Shown: piece by piece, positions 34,754-44,298 of the stretch
Numbering within the stretch: position 1 is the first letter of the stretch
How the letters are laid out: each line of letters starts with the position of its first letter
Assembly (NCBI GenBank): GCA_019638355.1
Contig: JAHBTY010000003.1
Coordinates: 124,001 to 188,000 of the forward strand
Direction: 5' to 3'
Length of the DNA: 64,000 nucleotides
Origin: Cyclobacteriaceae bacterium
GTDB taxonomy: Bacteria; Bacteroidota; Bacteroidia; Cytophagales; Cyclobacteriaceae
Notes under the pieces: generated by a model
What the model was told of the DNA's origin: nothing
Database searches by the model: none
Seen by the model: only the letters and a program-made list of their open reading frames with translations
Program-made: the position numbers and the translations under genes

Positions 34754-37126
34754 ATGAAAAAGAATATCAGCATCAACATCAGCGGCATCATCTTCTACAT
34801 AGAAGAAGACGGGTATGAAACCCTGCGCAAATATTTAGACTCTATTAAGCGCTATTTTGCCACGTTTGAGGATAGCAGTGAAATTCTTGCCGACATTGAA
34901 AGTCGCATAGCAGAAATTTTTCTGGCCAAACTAAATGAAGGTAAACAGGTAATTACAGCCGAAGATGTAAGCAACCTGATGACAACCATGGGTAGCGTAA
35001 ACGATTTTAAAGCTGCTGAAGAACAGGAGTTTGCCGGTGACTTTACTTCGCCTGCAAACGAAACAACATCGGAAAGTAAATCGGCATCGCGTAAACTACT
35101 GCGCGATCAAAAGCGTAAAATTCTGGGTGGCGTGTGTGCTGGCTTTGCGCACTATTTTAACATAGACCCGGTTTGGCCGCGCTTGCTGTTTGCATTATTG
35201 GTATTGGGTAGTTACGGTAGCTTGTTAATAATCTATATCATATTATGGATTGTGTTGCCTGCTTCGGCTGAATTGGAAGAAGAGCCAAGTGTAAAGAAAA
35301 TGTTTCGCGACCCCGAACGCAAAGTTATTGGTGGTGTGGCAGGCGGAGTGGCTGCCTTCTTCGGTGCCGACCTCGCCATAATGCGGTTGCTGTTTGTGAT
35401 CTTTGCCATTTTCGGAGTGGGTTTCCTGGCCTACATCATCCTTTGGATTGTATTACCCGAAGCAAAAACTATTACCGAAAAAATGCAAATGCAAGGCGAA
35501 CCGGTTACACTATCCAATATTGAATCAACCGTTAAAAAAGGTTTGAACGAAAAAGAACAAGGCGAAGAAAGTTTATTGGCGAAGGTCGTATTGTTTCCCT
35601 TCCGGTTAATTGCCATGATTATTGAAGGATTAACGAAAGTATTCGGGCCGCTCTTTAAAGTGATAGTAGATGTGTTTCGGGTAGCAATTGGAATTGTACT
35701 TAGCCTTACAGGTTTGTTGGGTATGCTTTCGTTGCTGTTTGCAATTGGTGTAATCTTCGGGTTTTTTCATTTGAATGATTGGGCGTGGTGGAGCACCCAT
35801 GTTGGGGAAGTGGGTTTACCCTTAGAGGCATTTCGGAATACCTTCCCGATGTGGACCATCATCTTTGCATTTCTGGTTGCGTTTATTCCGGCCTTGTTTA
35901 TTAACCTGATTGGAAATTCCATTATCGCCAAAAGGATAACATTTAATCCGCTGGTAGGATGGTCTTTATTTGTTTTATTTTTCATCAGCATCGCAGCGGT
36001 GGGCATCAGCGTACCGCAAATGGTGTACGCCTTTAAAGAAGAAGGGGAGTATAAGATAGAAAAAATTTTTGCTACCCACGGAAAAATTGCGGTGTTGCGC
36101 ATCAATGAAGTTGGGTTGGATGATTATGACATGACTTCGCTGATCATTAAAGGGTATGAAGGCTCAGACATAAAATTGGTTCAGCGCATCGAAGCACATG
36201 GTAACACCCGTAAGGTAGCAGCAGAAAATGCAAAAATGGTTGACTATAATGTTGTGCAGCAAGACAGTATTTTGCTTTTCGATTCAAATATGACATTTAA
36301 ACCCGATGCAAAATTCCGAGCCCAGGAATTGAAAATGGAACTCTACATTCCGTACAATACTTTGTTTGTGATAGAACAACCCATGTGGCGTATCATTGAT
36401 AATTGGTATCGCGATTATGATGGTTATATCGATTCAAACTTTGATAAAACCTGGCGCATGACAACCAATGGGTTTAAATGTATTAACTGCGAGCATCCAT
36501 CCGAAGAACAAAAAATCCGCCTGAGCGATCAATATGGGCTGATTGACTTTGCTCGCGTGGATCTTACCGGAATCTTCGATGTTGAAATAAAAAGAGGCGA
36601 TGTGTATGCTGTGCAGTTAGATGGCCCTGAAAGAGAAAAATCGCGGTACACGGTATCTTCTACTGGCGAAACACTTACAATCGATTACCGGACTAATCGT
36701 AAAATGTTTTGGGATCGGAACATTCTGGACGATGAAAAAGTAAAAATTAAAATTACCATGCCCTCGTTGAAAGAACTTAAAGCGAAGGGCGCGGGTAAGA
36801 TTAGCTTTGAAGGCTTTTACGAAGATGATACAGAGGTGGATCTTACCGGTGCCATGGTAGCCGAAGGCCAACTGGAGGTACGCAACCTAACAGTAGAATT
36901 AACCGGTGCTACTGTGCTGGAACTGCGGGGTCGTGGAAATTTTTTAGAGGCAAATGCTACCGGAGCTTCCTCCTTGCGGGCATTCAGCTATGAAGTGGAT
37001 GAAGCTATTATAGCGGCCCGTGGGGTATCGTCAACCAAAGTAAATGTTACGCATAAGCTTCAAATCACAAAAGATTTAACCAGCTCAGTATCGCATAAGG
37101 GCGATGCAGAAGTTATTGAGAAGTAA
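34754..37126 (+). CDS. PspC-domain membrane protein with DUF2807-like C-terminus
   Basis: A 790-residue envelope protein. Residues 1-95 are a cytoplasmic domain (NISGIIFYIEEDGYETL). Two PspC repeats follow near residues 115-175 and 180-238, each with the pattern (K/R)KILGGVCAGFAHYF or RKVIGGVAGGVAAFF plus a membrane helix ending in ILWIVLP. More membrane helices lie at about 300-425. The C-terminal 350 residues form a beta-rich extracytoplasmic domain, ending in a repetitive region (LTGATVLELRG, ATGASSLRA) typical of DUF2807 putative adhesins. It is the partner of the PadR gene and may sense envelope damage. Confidence 0.9.
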   Translation: MKKNISINISGIIFYIEEDGYETLRKYLDSIKRYFATFEDSSEILADIESRIAEIFLAKLNEGKQVITAEDVSNLMTTMGSVNDFKAAEEQEFAGDFTSPANETTSESKSASRKLLRDQKRKILGGVCAGFAHYFNIDPVWPRLLFALLVLGSYGSLLIIYIILWIVLPASAELEEEPSVKKMFRDPERKVIGGVAGGVAAFFGADLAIMRLLFVIFAIFGVGFLAYIILWIVLPEAKTITEKMQMQGEPVTLSNIESTVKKGLNEKEQGEESLLAKVVLFPFRLIAMIIEGLTKVFGPLFKVIVDVFRVAIGIVLSLTGLLGMLSLLFAIGVIFGFFHLNDWAWWSTHVGEVGLPLEAFRNTFPMWTIIFAFLVAFIPALFINLIGNSIIAKRITFNPLVGWSLFVLFFISIAAVGISVPQMVYAFKEEGEYKIEKIFATHGKIAVLRINEVGLDDYDMTSLIIKGYEGSDIKLVQRIEAHGNTRKVAAENAKMVDYNVVQQDSILLFDSNMTFKPDAKFRAQELKMELYIPYNTLFVIEQPMWRIIDNWYRDYDGYIDSNFDKTWRMTTNGFKCINCEHPSEEQKIRLSDQYGLIDFARVDLTGIFDVEIKRGDVYAVQLDGPEREKSRYTVSSTGETLTIDYRTNRKMFWDRNILDDEKVKIKITMPSLKELKAKGAGKISFEGFYEDDTEVDLTGAMVAEGQLEVRNLTVELTGATVLELRGRGNFLEANATGASSLRAFSYEVDEAIIAARGVSSTKVNVTHKLQITKDLTSSVSHKGDAEVIEK

Positions 37127-37141
37127 ATATTTATTCGTTCC

Positions 37142-37180
37142 AATAGCAGCCAACAGCTTGGTTATTTGTTGGCTGTTATT
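37142..37180 (+). terminator. Terminator after the PspC gene
   Basis: CAGCCAACA pairs perfectly with TGTTGGCTG, extended by AATA/TATT with one mismatch; the right arm ends in TTATTTG. It is 15 bases after the stop codon. Confidence 0.75.
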
Positions 37181-37277
37181 TGCAACGATCAGGAATCTGC
37201 TTCGGAGTTTTGCTTCGCAAGGTGGGGAGTAGTTGATGCTGCTTTTGCATTCCTCGGTGCAACCAGCGGGTAAAGAA

Positions 37278-39182
37278 CTACCTCCTGTGCAACACCCAAA
37301 CCTCATCGTAGTATAGCTCCCCGCTATCTACCATTTCGCGGATAACTTCGATAAAAACTTCTTTCTCGGCAGGGTCAACAGCAAGCTCCAGTTCATCCAC
37401 CGTCATGGGTTTTTGAGTGAGCAGGTAATTAATTTGGTGTTCGTAATCTTTAAACAGGGCAGTGTTTTCTTTTTTTCGTTTACCAATGCATACATCGCAC
37501 CGGCCACAGTTTACATCTGTTTTTTCATCAAAGTATTCTTGTATTAACTGCATGCGACAGCGATGCGTTTGAGTGGTGTAAGCAAGCATTGCTTCCATTT
37601 TATCGAGGTGTAGCTTGCGCCTGCGATCAAACTCTGTACTGTCAATCGGTAATTTGGTGGCGTCTTGTCGTGCAGTAACAAAGGTAATCTTCGGGCTATC
37701 GGTAGCAGGTTCGTACACCAGTACCTGCAGGTTGTGCAGTTGTTCTAACTCCAGCTTAACCACTCCCACTGTAAGCCGCATCATTTGTGCTATCTGCGTT
37801 TCGGAAATAGTAGTAAAATCAGAATACAATTCGCCACCATACAAGCGCAGCAAGGCTTTAATGAGTGGATCAAATCGCGCGTGGGCCACCTGAAATTCAT
37901 ACAGCTTTTTATTATCAAACGAGAAGTGCAAAACCGAAGGCCTGTAAAAACTTTCGTTGAATTCAATCAAACCAAACTCTTCCAGTTTCTTTAATGCTGG
38001 GTAAACCTCTGTTGATTTAAGACTCAATTTCTTGCAGAAAACTTCGAGATCGAAATCAAAACTTTCGCCCTGGCTGCTGCCCAATGCCACATGAAAAAAA
38101 TTAGCTAACGCCTGGTATGTATTTTTAAGGGTGGCCAAGGCCGGTTGTGTTTGCTCAACTTTAAACTTTAAGGAATCAAGGTCGGTATCGTGATACAAAA
38201 TGGCAGCATAACTTCTTTTACCATCGCGGCCTGCACGGCCTGCTTCCTGGTAGTAGGCTTCCAGATTTTCAGGTAAGTCCATGTGTACTACCACGCGCAC
38301 ATCGGCTTTGTCAATACCCATACCAAAAGCATTGGTGGCAACCATCACGCGGCAGCGATTGGTGATCCATTCTTCCTGGCGTGTAGTACGTTCGGCATGG
38401 GTTAGCCCCGCATGATAATACGTAGCACTAATGCTGTTCTTTTTTAGAAAGGTGGCGAGTACCACAGTTGCTTTGCGCGATCGTACATATACGATGGCTG
38501 GCCCGGCTACTTTTCGCAATACTTCCAGCAGTTTTTTTTCCTTCAATTCTGATTTACGAACTACCAATGAAAGATTCTCGCGGGCAAAACTTTTCAGGAA
38601 TACAGCCGGTTGTTTCAGTTGTAACTTTTCGATGATGTCGGCTTTTACCTGCGCGGTGGCGGAGGCAGTGAGCGCAATGAATGGAACGGGCGGATGTATC
38701 TCCCGCAATTCAGCTATCTTGAGGTAAGGCGGACGGAAATCATAACCCCATTGTGAAATGCAATGTGCTTCATCAATTGCCACCAGGTTAACCTTCATTT
38801 TTTTTACCCGCTCTTTAAACAAATCTGTTTGTAAACGCTCAGGCGAGAGGTATAAAAATTTTTGCTGACCGTAAATACAATTATCAAGTGTAATATCAAT
38901 CTCGCGATGATGCATACCGGCATGTACAGCTACGGCAGCAATACCACGTTGTTTCAGTTGTTTTACCTGGTCCTGCATTAATGCGATGAGTGGGGTGATC
39001 ACCAGGCAAATTCCTTCTTGCATCAGCGCGGGTACCTGAAAGCAAATCGATTTACCACCACCGGTTGGAAGAATGGCTACAGTGTCTTGCTTACTCAAAA
39101 CGGCATCAATGATTTTATTTTGCGGTGAACGAAACTGCGTGTAACCCCAATACTGTTTTAATATGTCAGATGAAGACTGCAT
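37278..39182 (-). CDS. recQ: ATP-dependent DNA helicase RecQ
   Basis: A 634-residue SF2 3'-5' helicase. Motif I is PTGGGKSICFQVPAL, motif II is AIDEAHCISQWG, and motif VI is YYQEAGRAGRDG. The zinc-binding cysteines of the RQC domain are in CRMQLIQEYF and NCGRCDVCIG. The HRDC domain of E. coli RecQ is missing, which is usual for the shorter Bacteroidota forms. It acts in recombination and fork repair. It is the last gene of the leftward phoH-DUF1330-comEC-enoyl-CoA hydratase-recQ run and starts 8 bases after the hydratase stop. Confidence 0.96.
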   Translation of the reverse strand: MQSSSDILKQYWGYTQFRSPQNKIIDAVLSKQDTVAILPTGGGKSICFQVPALMQEGICLVITPLIALMQDQVKQLKQRGIAAVAVHAGMHHREIDITLDNCIYGQQKFLYLSPERLQTDLFKERVKKMKVNLVAIDEAHCISQWGYDFRPPYLKIAELREIHPPVPFIALTASATAQVKADIIEKLQLKQPAVFLKSFARENLSLVVRKSELKEKKLLEVLRKVAGPAIVYVRSRKATVVLATFLKKNSISATYYHAGLTHAERTTRQEEWITNRCRVMVATNAFGMGIDKADVRVVVHMDLPENLEAYYQEAGRAGRDGKRSYAAILYHDTDLDSLKFKVEQTQPALATLKNTYQALANFFHVALGSSQGESFDFDLEVFCKKLSLKSTEVYPALKKLEEFGLIEFNESFYRPSVLHFSFDNKKLYEFQVAHARFDPLIKALLRLYGGELYSDFTTISETQIAQMMRLTVGVVKLELEQLHNLQVLVYEPATDSPKITFVTARQDATKLPIDSTEFDRRRKLHLDKMEAMLAYTTQTHRCRMQLIQEYFDEKTDVNCGRCDVCIGKRKKENTALFKDYEHQINYLLTQKPMTVDELELAVDPAEKEVFIEVIREMVDSGELYYDEVWVLHRR

Positions 39183-39190
39183 TCAGTGCA

Positions 39191-39964
39191 TCACCATTTT
39201 ATTTCCTGCTTGTTCAGGAAAGAAGCAATCCCTTTTTTGCAATCATCCGTAGCGCGGGCTTTGGCATTTTGATTGGCCGTCAGGTTCAGTGCCTCGATCA
39301 ACGAAAGGTTTTGCACTTCGTGAATCAGTTGCTTGGTTAATTGCATACTTTGTGTGGAGTTTTGCGCGATTAGCACTCGCGCAAATTGATTTACACGGTT
39401 TTCAAGTTCGCCAGCAGGAACAACTTCCGTAATCATACCGTAAGCCAGCGCAGTGTCTGCTTTGATAATTTCCCCGGTAAGCAATAAGTGTCGCGCTTTT
39501 TGTTCTCCGATCTTACGTATCAAAAATACGGAGACCAAGGCGGGAATAAACCCGATGCGAACTTCGGTATAACCAAACTTTGCTTCGGGTACAGAAAAAG
39601 TAAAATCACAGACAGTGGCCAGTCCACAACCACCTGCCAGGGCATGCCCTTGCACCTGGGCAATTACTACTTTTTTTAATGTATAGATTTTCAGGAATAA
39701 CTCTTTCAGATGATTTGAGTCAGCCAGGTTTTCTTCAAACGAAAAATTTTGAAGTTGTTGAAGATACTCCAGATCAGCCCCGGCACAAAATGATTCACCA
39801 TTTGCTTTTAATACAATAGCTTTTACCAGCGTATCCTGCTCTGCTTTGCTGAATGCCTCTTTTAATTCTGTCACCAACTCCGGACTCAGTGCATTTCTTT
39901 TTTCAGCACGATTGAGGGTGATGTAGGCAATTTTATCGGTAACGGTATAAAGTACAAAACTCAT
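39191..39964 (-). CDS. Enoyl-CoA hydratase/isomerase family protein
   Basis: A 257-residue crotonase-fold enzyme. The oxyanion-hole segments are FCAGADLEYL and HALAGGCGLATVCD. The second catalytic acid position has Glu in GYTEVRIGFIPA, as in methylglutaconyl-CoA hydratase-type members, so it may act in branched-chain amino acid or fatty acid breakdown. No other beta-oxidation gene is nearby. It is one base from comEC in the same leftward run, so it is co-transcribed with genes of unrelated function. Confidence 0.92.
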   Translation of the reverse strand: MSFVLYTVTDKIAYITLNRAEKRNALSPELVTELKEAFSKAEQDTLVKAIVLKANGESFCAGADLEYLQQLQNFSFEENLADSNHLKELFLKIYTLKKVVIAQVQGHALAGGCGLATVCDFTFSVPEAKFGYTEVRIGFIPALVSVFLIRKIGEQKARHLLLTGEIIKADTALAYGMITEVVPAGELENRVNQFARVLIAQNSTQSMQLTKQLIHEVQNLSLIEALNLTANQNAKARATDDCKKGIASFLNKQEIKW

Positions 39965-39965
39965 G

Positions 39966-42038
39966 TTATGGATTGTTTAGAATGAAAGCGCCATCATCAC
40001 TTACGGCATGTACCTGCCACGGTTTGTTTTGTTGGGCCAACTTCCACCGGGCAATATACGCGCTGCTGTTGGTACCATCTAATATTATTTTGGATATGGC
40101 TGATAGCTTACTGGTATCGCGAAGCGAAAGTGCCTGGTGGCTAATGATTAGAAAATCTACGGGCACGGGTGGTGGTTGTTTGTTTTTATTCAATACAGCA
40201 ACAGTATGGTTATGCCATTGAAATAACGAATAGCCTGGATATTTTTTTTCGAAGGGTATTTCTTGAAGCGTTTCTTTTACTCCATGCTGAAGTCGGTTGG
40301 GAAGAATGTGAAAGCGGGTGCGTTCTGCATCTTGCAATAACACACTATCGGCACGGTAGTAACTTTTTCCGTTGCTAATCCATTCCATAGCGCTGTGGTT
40401 TGAAATACTATAAACTACAAACTGCTGCGTGTTGAGATTGTGGTGCAGATGTTGAACCTGCGATAGGATTAGTACTGTACAGAGTAAAGTCGTGAGCCAA
40501 ACCAGTTTCTTTTTACGGTATTCCAGCATCATAATCAGCGAAAGTAAAATTCCCATAATAAGCCAACATTGAAATGTGGTTACATGAATGCCGCTTATTA
40601 TACTGAAGGGTAATTTTTCGGTTGTTGTAACCGTCCAGTTCAATAAGTCAATTAGTGCTTGCAGGGCCCAACCAAATAAATTGGCTACGGGCGGAATCCA
40701 ACTGAAGGCTAATAATAAAATACCACCAATCAATACCGTTGTTGAAAGTGGAATTACAAATAAGTTGGAAACCAGAAAGTAAACCGGAAACTGATGGAAG
40801 TATAACATGCCCAATGCAAACGTGGCAACTTGTGCGGCAATAGAGATGCTGGTAATTTTCCAAACCCAGTTACCCAACCCGTTATCTATAATCCATAAAT
40901 TATAGATAGGGCGTTGTAGGTAAACTATTCCTAATACGGCCAGGTACGATAGTTGAAACCCAACCGACATGATGAGGTATGGATCGTACAACAATAAAAT
41001 GAAGGCCGAAGTGGCTAACGTGTTATAAATATTGGTACGCCAACCCAAAGGTTTGGCTAATGCAACAAACGAGAACATGGTAACGGCCCGCAAAACCGAT
41101 GGTGAAAGCCCGGTCATAAATGCAAAGGACCACAATAAAAAAATACTTAAGACTGCTACCAGCCATGAACTCCATCGGTACTTTTTGATGGGCTTAAATA
41201 AAAATAAAATGATTGCGTAAATAATGCCTACGTGCATCCCCGACACAGCCAACACGTGCATGGCTCCACTGGCAGCGTATGCACTTAACAGTTCATTATC
41301 AATACCTTCGGTTACACCTAAAATTAGCGCCATGGCTACCGCTTGATTCTGATCACCTTTTATTGAGGATTCAATAATGTCTCTTGCCCAATCGCGTACG
41401 CGGTGTGAGTAATAAGTAAATCCCTTACGGGCAGGATGCGAGACAAATTGTATCTGATTAGCTTTTACAAATTGCTGATGATAAACGTTTTTAAAACTGA
41501 GAAAGCGTTTATAGTCGAACTCGTTGGGATTAGCCGGTGGTCTAAGTTTTTGCGGAGTGCCTTTGATGATTAAATGATCGCCATACAACCACGGAATTTT
41601 ATCGATTGTTTTTTTCGAAACATACACAACTACCTTGCCGGTGGCTGGTTGCCATGTCTCTTTTTTTATTTGAACGATCTCCACATAAAATTTCCACGAA
41701 TTTGTTTTTGATTCAGTAGCACTGCGTACCACGCACTCGTAAGCAGTTATGCCATCAATATGAATCAGGTTATCGGGCTGGTTGCTAAATGTATTTTGCT
41801 GGAGGTGAGCAAATCCAAAAATGATTAACGAAATAAGCGAAGTAAATCCGAAAACGGTTTTTAGTTTTTTATTCTTGCGACTTGCCCACCAAAACACCAA
41901 AGCTAATGCGGCAAAACAAAGTAGCAGTATGGAAACTGTTTTTGTACTCAGTATTTCGGGTAGATAGATAGCGAGTAGAATACCAGCCACCAGGCATAGG
42001 GTAATACGTACCATGGCATACGGAACCCACTTTTGCAT
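39966..42038 (-). CDS. comEC: ComEC/Rec2 family DNA-uptake channel protein
   Basis: A 690-residue polytopic membrane protein. The N-terminal DUF4131 region (about residues 1-190) includes YGDHLIIKGTPQKLRPPANPNEFDY in part; the ComEC core near 225-480 has HVLAVSGMHVGIIYA and FAFMTGLSPSVLRA, the hallmark sequences. It would carry single-stranded DNA across the inner membrane in natural transformation. The C-terminal metallo-beta-lactamase-like domain of B. subtilis ComEC is not recognisable and the last 170 residues show none of its metal-binding motifs; this is common in Bacteroidota. No other competence gene is near. Confidence 0.93.
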   Translation of the reverse strand: MQKWVPYAMVRITLCLVAGILLAIYLPEILSTKTVSILLLCFAALALVFWWASRKNKKLKTVFGFTSLISLIIFGFAHLQQNTFSNQPDNLIHIDGITAYECVVRSATESKTNSWKFYVEIVQIKKETWQPATGKVVVYVSKKTIDKIPWLYGDHLIIKGTPQKLRPPANPNEFDYKRFLSFKNVYHQQFVKANQIQFVSHPARKGFTYYSHRVRDWARDIIESSIKGDQNQAVAMALILGVTEGIDNELLSAYAASGAMHVLAVSGMHVGIIYAIILFLFKPIKKYRWSSWLVAVLSIFLLWSFAFMTGLSPSVLRAVTMFSFVALAKPLGWRTNIYNTLATSAFILLLYDPYLIMSVGFQLSYLAVLGIVYLQRPIYNLWIIDNGLGNWVWKITSISIAAQVATFALGMLYFHQFPVYFLVSNLFVIPLSTTVLIGGILLLAFSWIPPVANLFGWALQALIDLLNWTVTTTEKLPFSIISGIHVTTFQCWLIMGILLSLIMMLEYRKKKLVWLTTLLCTVLILSQVQHLHHNLNTQQFVVYSISNHSAMEWISNGKSYYRADSVLLQDAERTRFHILPNRLQHGVKETLQEIPFEKKYPGYSLFQWHNHTVAVLNKNKQPPPVPVDFLIISHQALSLRDTSKLSAISKIILDGTNSSAYIARWKLAQQNKPWQVHAVSDDGAFILNNP

Positions 42039-42069
42039 AAAGTGAATTTAATAAATTACCGTATTAAAA

Positions 42070-42366
42070 CTATCCGGGTTGGTAACCTTCTACCAAAAGC
42101 ATTTTGGCGTGGGCAGTGCGTTGGCGCAAGGCTTTGGCAGGTGCATATTCTTCCGATGCCCACCACGCTTTGGCTAATGCTACTGTTGGAAATTCAAGCA
42201 CTACAATCCTTTCGGGTTTCCAATCGCCTTCCAGACATTCGGTTTTGGCACCGCGCACAATAAACTTACCCTGAAAGTTTTTTAAAGAACCGGGAGTAAG
42301 TTTTTTATAGTCTTCATACTCCGCAGGATTATGAATGGAAACTTCGGCAATGATATAAGCTGGCAT
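42070..42366 (-). CDS. DUF1330 family small protein
   Basis: A 98-residue dimeric alpha/beta-barrel (ferredoxin-like) protein. MPAYIIAEVSIHNPAEYEDY and FIVRGAKTECLEGDWKPERIVVLEFP (in part) match DUF1330, a family of unknown function related to stress and antibiotic-monooxygenase folds. It lies 8 bases downstream of phoH and 31 upstream of comEC in the same leftward run. Confidence 0.9.
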   Translation of the reverse strand: MPAYIIAEVSIHNPAEYEDYKKLTPGSLKNFQGKFIVRGAKTECLEGDWKPERIVVLEFPTVALAKAWWASEEYAPAKALRQRTAHAKMLLVEGYQPG

Positions 42367-42374
42367 TTGTAAGT

Positions 42375-43328
42375 TTAGTTAGTGTGTGGTGTTTCTTTTC
42401 CGTAGGCTTCAATAATATCGCGTACTAATTTATGCCGCACTACATCGCGCTCATTTAATTCCACAAACCCAATTCCTTTTACCTGATTTAAAATGCGCAC
42501 CGCTTCTTTTAGGCCCGAACGTTGGTTGGATGGCAAATCAATTTGTGAAGTATCGCCCGTTACAATCATTTTAGAATCGGGGCCCATGCGTGTAAGAAAC
42601 ATTTTCATTTGCATGGGTGTAGTGTTCTGTGCCTCATCCAACAGAATAAAGGCATTATTGAGTGTGCGGCCGCGCATATAGGCAAGGGGTGCAATTTCAA
42701 TAATCTCGCGCTCCATGTAATACTTCAGTTTTTCGAACGGTACCATATCGTTTAGTGCATCGTAAATCGGGCGCAGGTACGGATCAATTTTTTCCTTCAA
42801 ATCTCCCGGAAGGAACCCCAGGTTTTCACCCGCCTCCACTGCCGGGCGGGTAATAATAATTTTCTTTACCTGTTTATTTTTCAAAGCCTTTACCGCCATA
42901 GCTACCGAAACAAAAGTTTTGCCGGTACCGGCCGGCCCGAGGGCAAACACCAGGTCGTGCTCGCGCACAGCTTTCACTAATTTTTGCTGGTTTACAGTTT
43001 TAGCTTTTATGGGCGAGCCTTTGGTTCCATATAGTATAATACCATCGGGCGAATCTTCAGGTACAAACTCTTGCTGCTCCTGTGCAATGTAGCCACGCAC
43101 ATTCTCTTCGGTAATGCGTCCGAATTGATGAAAGTGGTCGATCAGCGAATTAAGAACATCCGTTATCTGAATCAGATCGGGTGCTTCGCCACGCACTAAA
43201 ATTTCGTTGCCACGCGAAATGATTTTAGTTTTTGGAAAGGCAGCTGCCAACTCGCTGATGTTTTTGTTTTCAACTCCCAGAAAGTCGGTGAGCGAAACAT
43301 CTTCCAGTGTAATGGTTTTTTCTATCAA
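42375..43328 (-). CDS. phoH: PhoH family protein (PhoL-type ATPase)
   Basis: A 317-residue P-loop ATPase related to the N-terminal half of SF1 helicases; it may act in RNA metabolism. Walker A is GPAGTGKTFVSV and Walker B is FILLDEAQNTTPMQM. I choose TTG 43328 (MIEKTITLEDVSL), because relatives start there; the frame goes on to TTG 43394, but that part is low-complexity and would leave only 16 bases for the divergent promoter. It leads the leftward run and is divergent from the SAM hydrolase-type gene. Confidence 0.93.
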   Translation of the reverse strand: MIEKTITLEDVSLTDFLGVENKNISELAAAFPKTKIISRGNEILVRGEAPDLIQITDVLNSLIDHFHQFGRITEENVRGYIAQEQQEFVPEDSPDGIILYGTKGSPIKAKTVNQQKLVKAVREHDLVFALGPAGTGKTFVSVAMAVKALKNKQVKKIIITRPAVEAGENLGFLPGDLKEKIDPYLRPIYDALNDMVPFEKLKYYMEREIIEIAPLAYMRGRTLNNAFILLDEAQNTTPMQMKMFLTRMGPDSKMIVTGDTSQIDLPSNQRSGLKEAVRILNQVKGIGFVELNERDVVRHKLVRDIIEAYGKETPHTN

Positions 43329-43410
43329 TGAAGCAAAGTGGTTGAAATCACTAATTTTGTTGTTGTAAAAGTAAAAAAAACTGGCCCAAGCCAAAACGCT
43401 AACTACCCGA

Positions 43411-44178
43411 ATGGCGATTATAACTCTTCTTACCGATAGCGGAGGCAGCGATCATTATGCAGGGGCCATCAAAGCCAGAATTATCAGTATTAACCCAAGC
43501 GTAACCATAATAGATATCAGCCATTCTATTATGGCATGCGATATTGCCCATGGCGCTTATGTGTTAAAATCGGTGTTTCGCGATTTCCCGAAAGGCACCA
43601 TTCATTTAGTAGGTGTCAATTCAACTGGTAACCGCGAGGGCGGCTATATAGCGTTGCAATTGGAAGATCATTTTTTTGTAGGTGCTGATAATGGACTCCT
43701 TGGCTTAATAAGCGACCAGCCCCATCAGCAGGTCGTGCAACTGGTGGCTCAGGAATCAACCTTTCCTGAAAAGGACATACTGGCCCCGGTAGCAGCACAA
43801 TTAGGAGCGGGCGAACCCTTAACTAAAGTAGGCAAGCCAATTGAAACTTTCCTTAAAATGTTGAACCGGCAAGTAAAAGCCACCCGAAAAATTATTGCTG
43901 GCCATGTGATACGCGTTGATAACTATGGAAACCTGATTACCAATATTAATAAAGTCGATTTTGATATTTTAACCAAAGGCCGTAACTACACAATACAAGT
44001 TGGTGGTGAAAAATTCAGGCGGATACACACCAATTACTTTCAAACTGAACAGGGCGATTGTTTTTTGATTTTTAATAGTCTGGGACTTTTGGAGATTGGC
44101 ATTTACAAAGGCAACGCCAGCGAGTTGTTGGGTTTACAATACGATAGCCCGGTTAATGTTACTTTTGATGAGTCATAG
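43411..44178 (+). CDS. S-adenosyl-L-methionine hydrolase (SAM hydroxide adenosyltransferase, DUF62 type)
   Basis: A 255-residue protein of the DUF62/fluorinase superfamily, which splits S-adenosylmethionine with hydroxide to adenosine and methionine. The conserved start LLTDSGGSDHYAGAIKARI (in part) carries the Asp and the substrate-binding residues; HSIMACDIAHGAYVL and FVGADNGLLG are further family motifs. A true fluorinase is very unlikely, because its extra loop is absent by length. It is divergent from phoH and ends at a word palindrome. Confidence 0.92.
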   Translation: MAIITLLTDSGGSDHYAGAIKARIISINPSVTIIDISHSIMACDIAHGAYVLKSVFRDFPKGTIHLVGVNSTGNREGGYIALQLEDHFFVGADNGLLGLISDQPHQQVVQLVAQESTFPEKDILAPVAAQLGAGEPLTKVGKPIETFLKMLNRQVKATRKIIAGHVIRVDNYGNLITNINKVDFDILTKGRNYTIQVGGEKFRRIHTNYFQTEQGDCFLIFNSLGLLEIGIYKGNASELLGLQYDSPVNVTFDES

Positions 44179-44296
44179 TCCTGAGTCATTAGTATATAGT
44201 CTTGAGTCGTTAGTCATTAGTCCTGAGTCGTTAGTCTTGGGTACTACTAATGACTATTGACTCTTGACTCTTGACTAAAGACTAACTACTAAAAGA
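44176..44296. repeat. Intergenic word palindrome (GAGTC/TTAGTC type)
   Basis: From the stop codon of the SAM hydrolase-type gene, the sequence repeats words such as AGTCCTGAGTC, TTAGTC and CATTAGTC. The right half (about 44243-44296) has the complementary words, such as GACTCTTGACTC and GACTAA. Together they can form a large imperfect hairpin. The element ends just before ATG 44299, exactly filling the intergenic gap. It has no coding potential. Confidence 0.75.
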
Positions 44297-44298
44297 CT

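Noticed and set aside
37285-39180. Several frames opposite recQ and comEC
   Set aside because: All are shadows of strong coding frames with family motifs, and none has its own start context or domain.
43329-43394. Longer PhoH start at TTG 43394
   Set aside because: The added 22 residues are low-complexity (FFYFYNNK) and are not expected in the family; the longer gene would almost touch the divergent gene.
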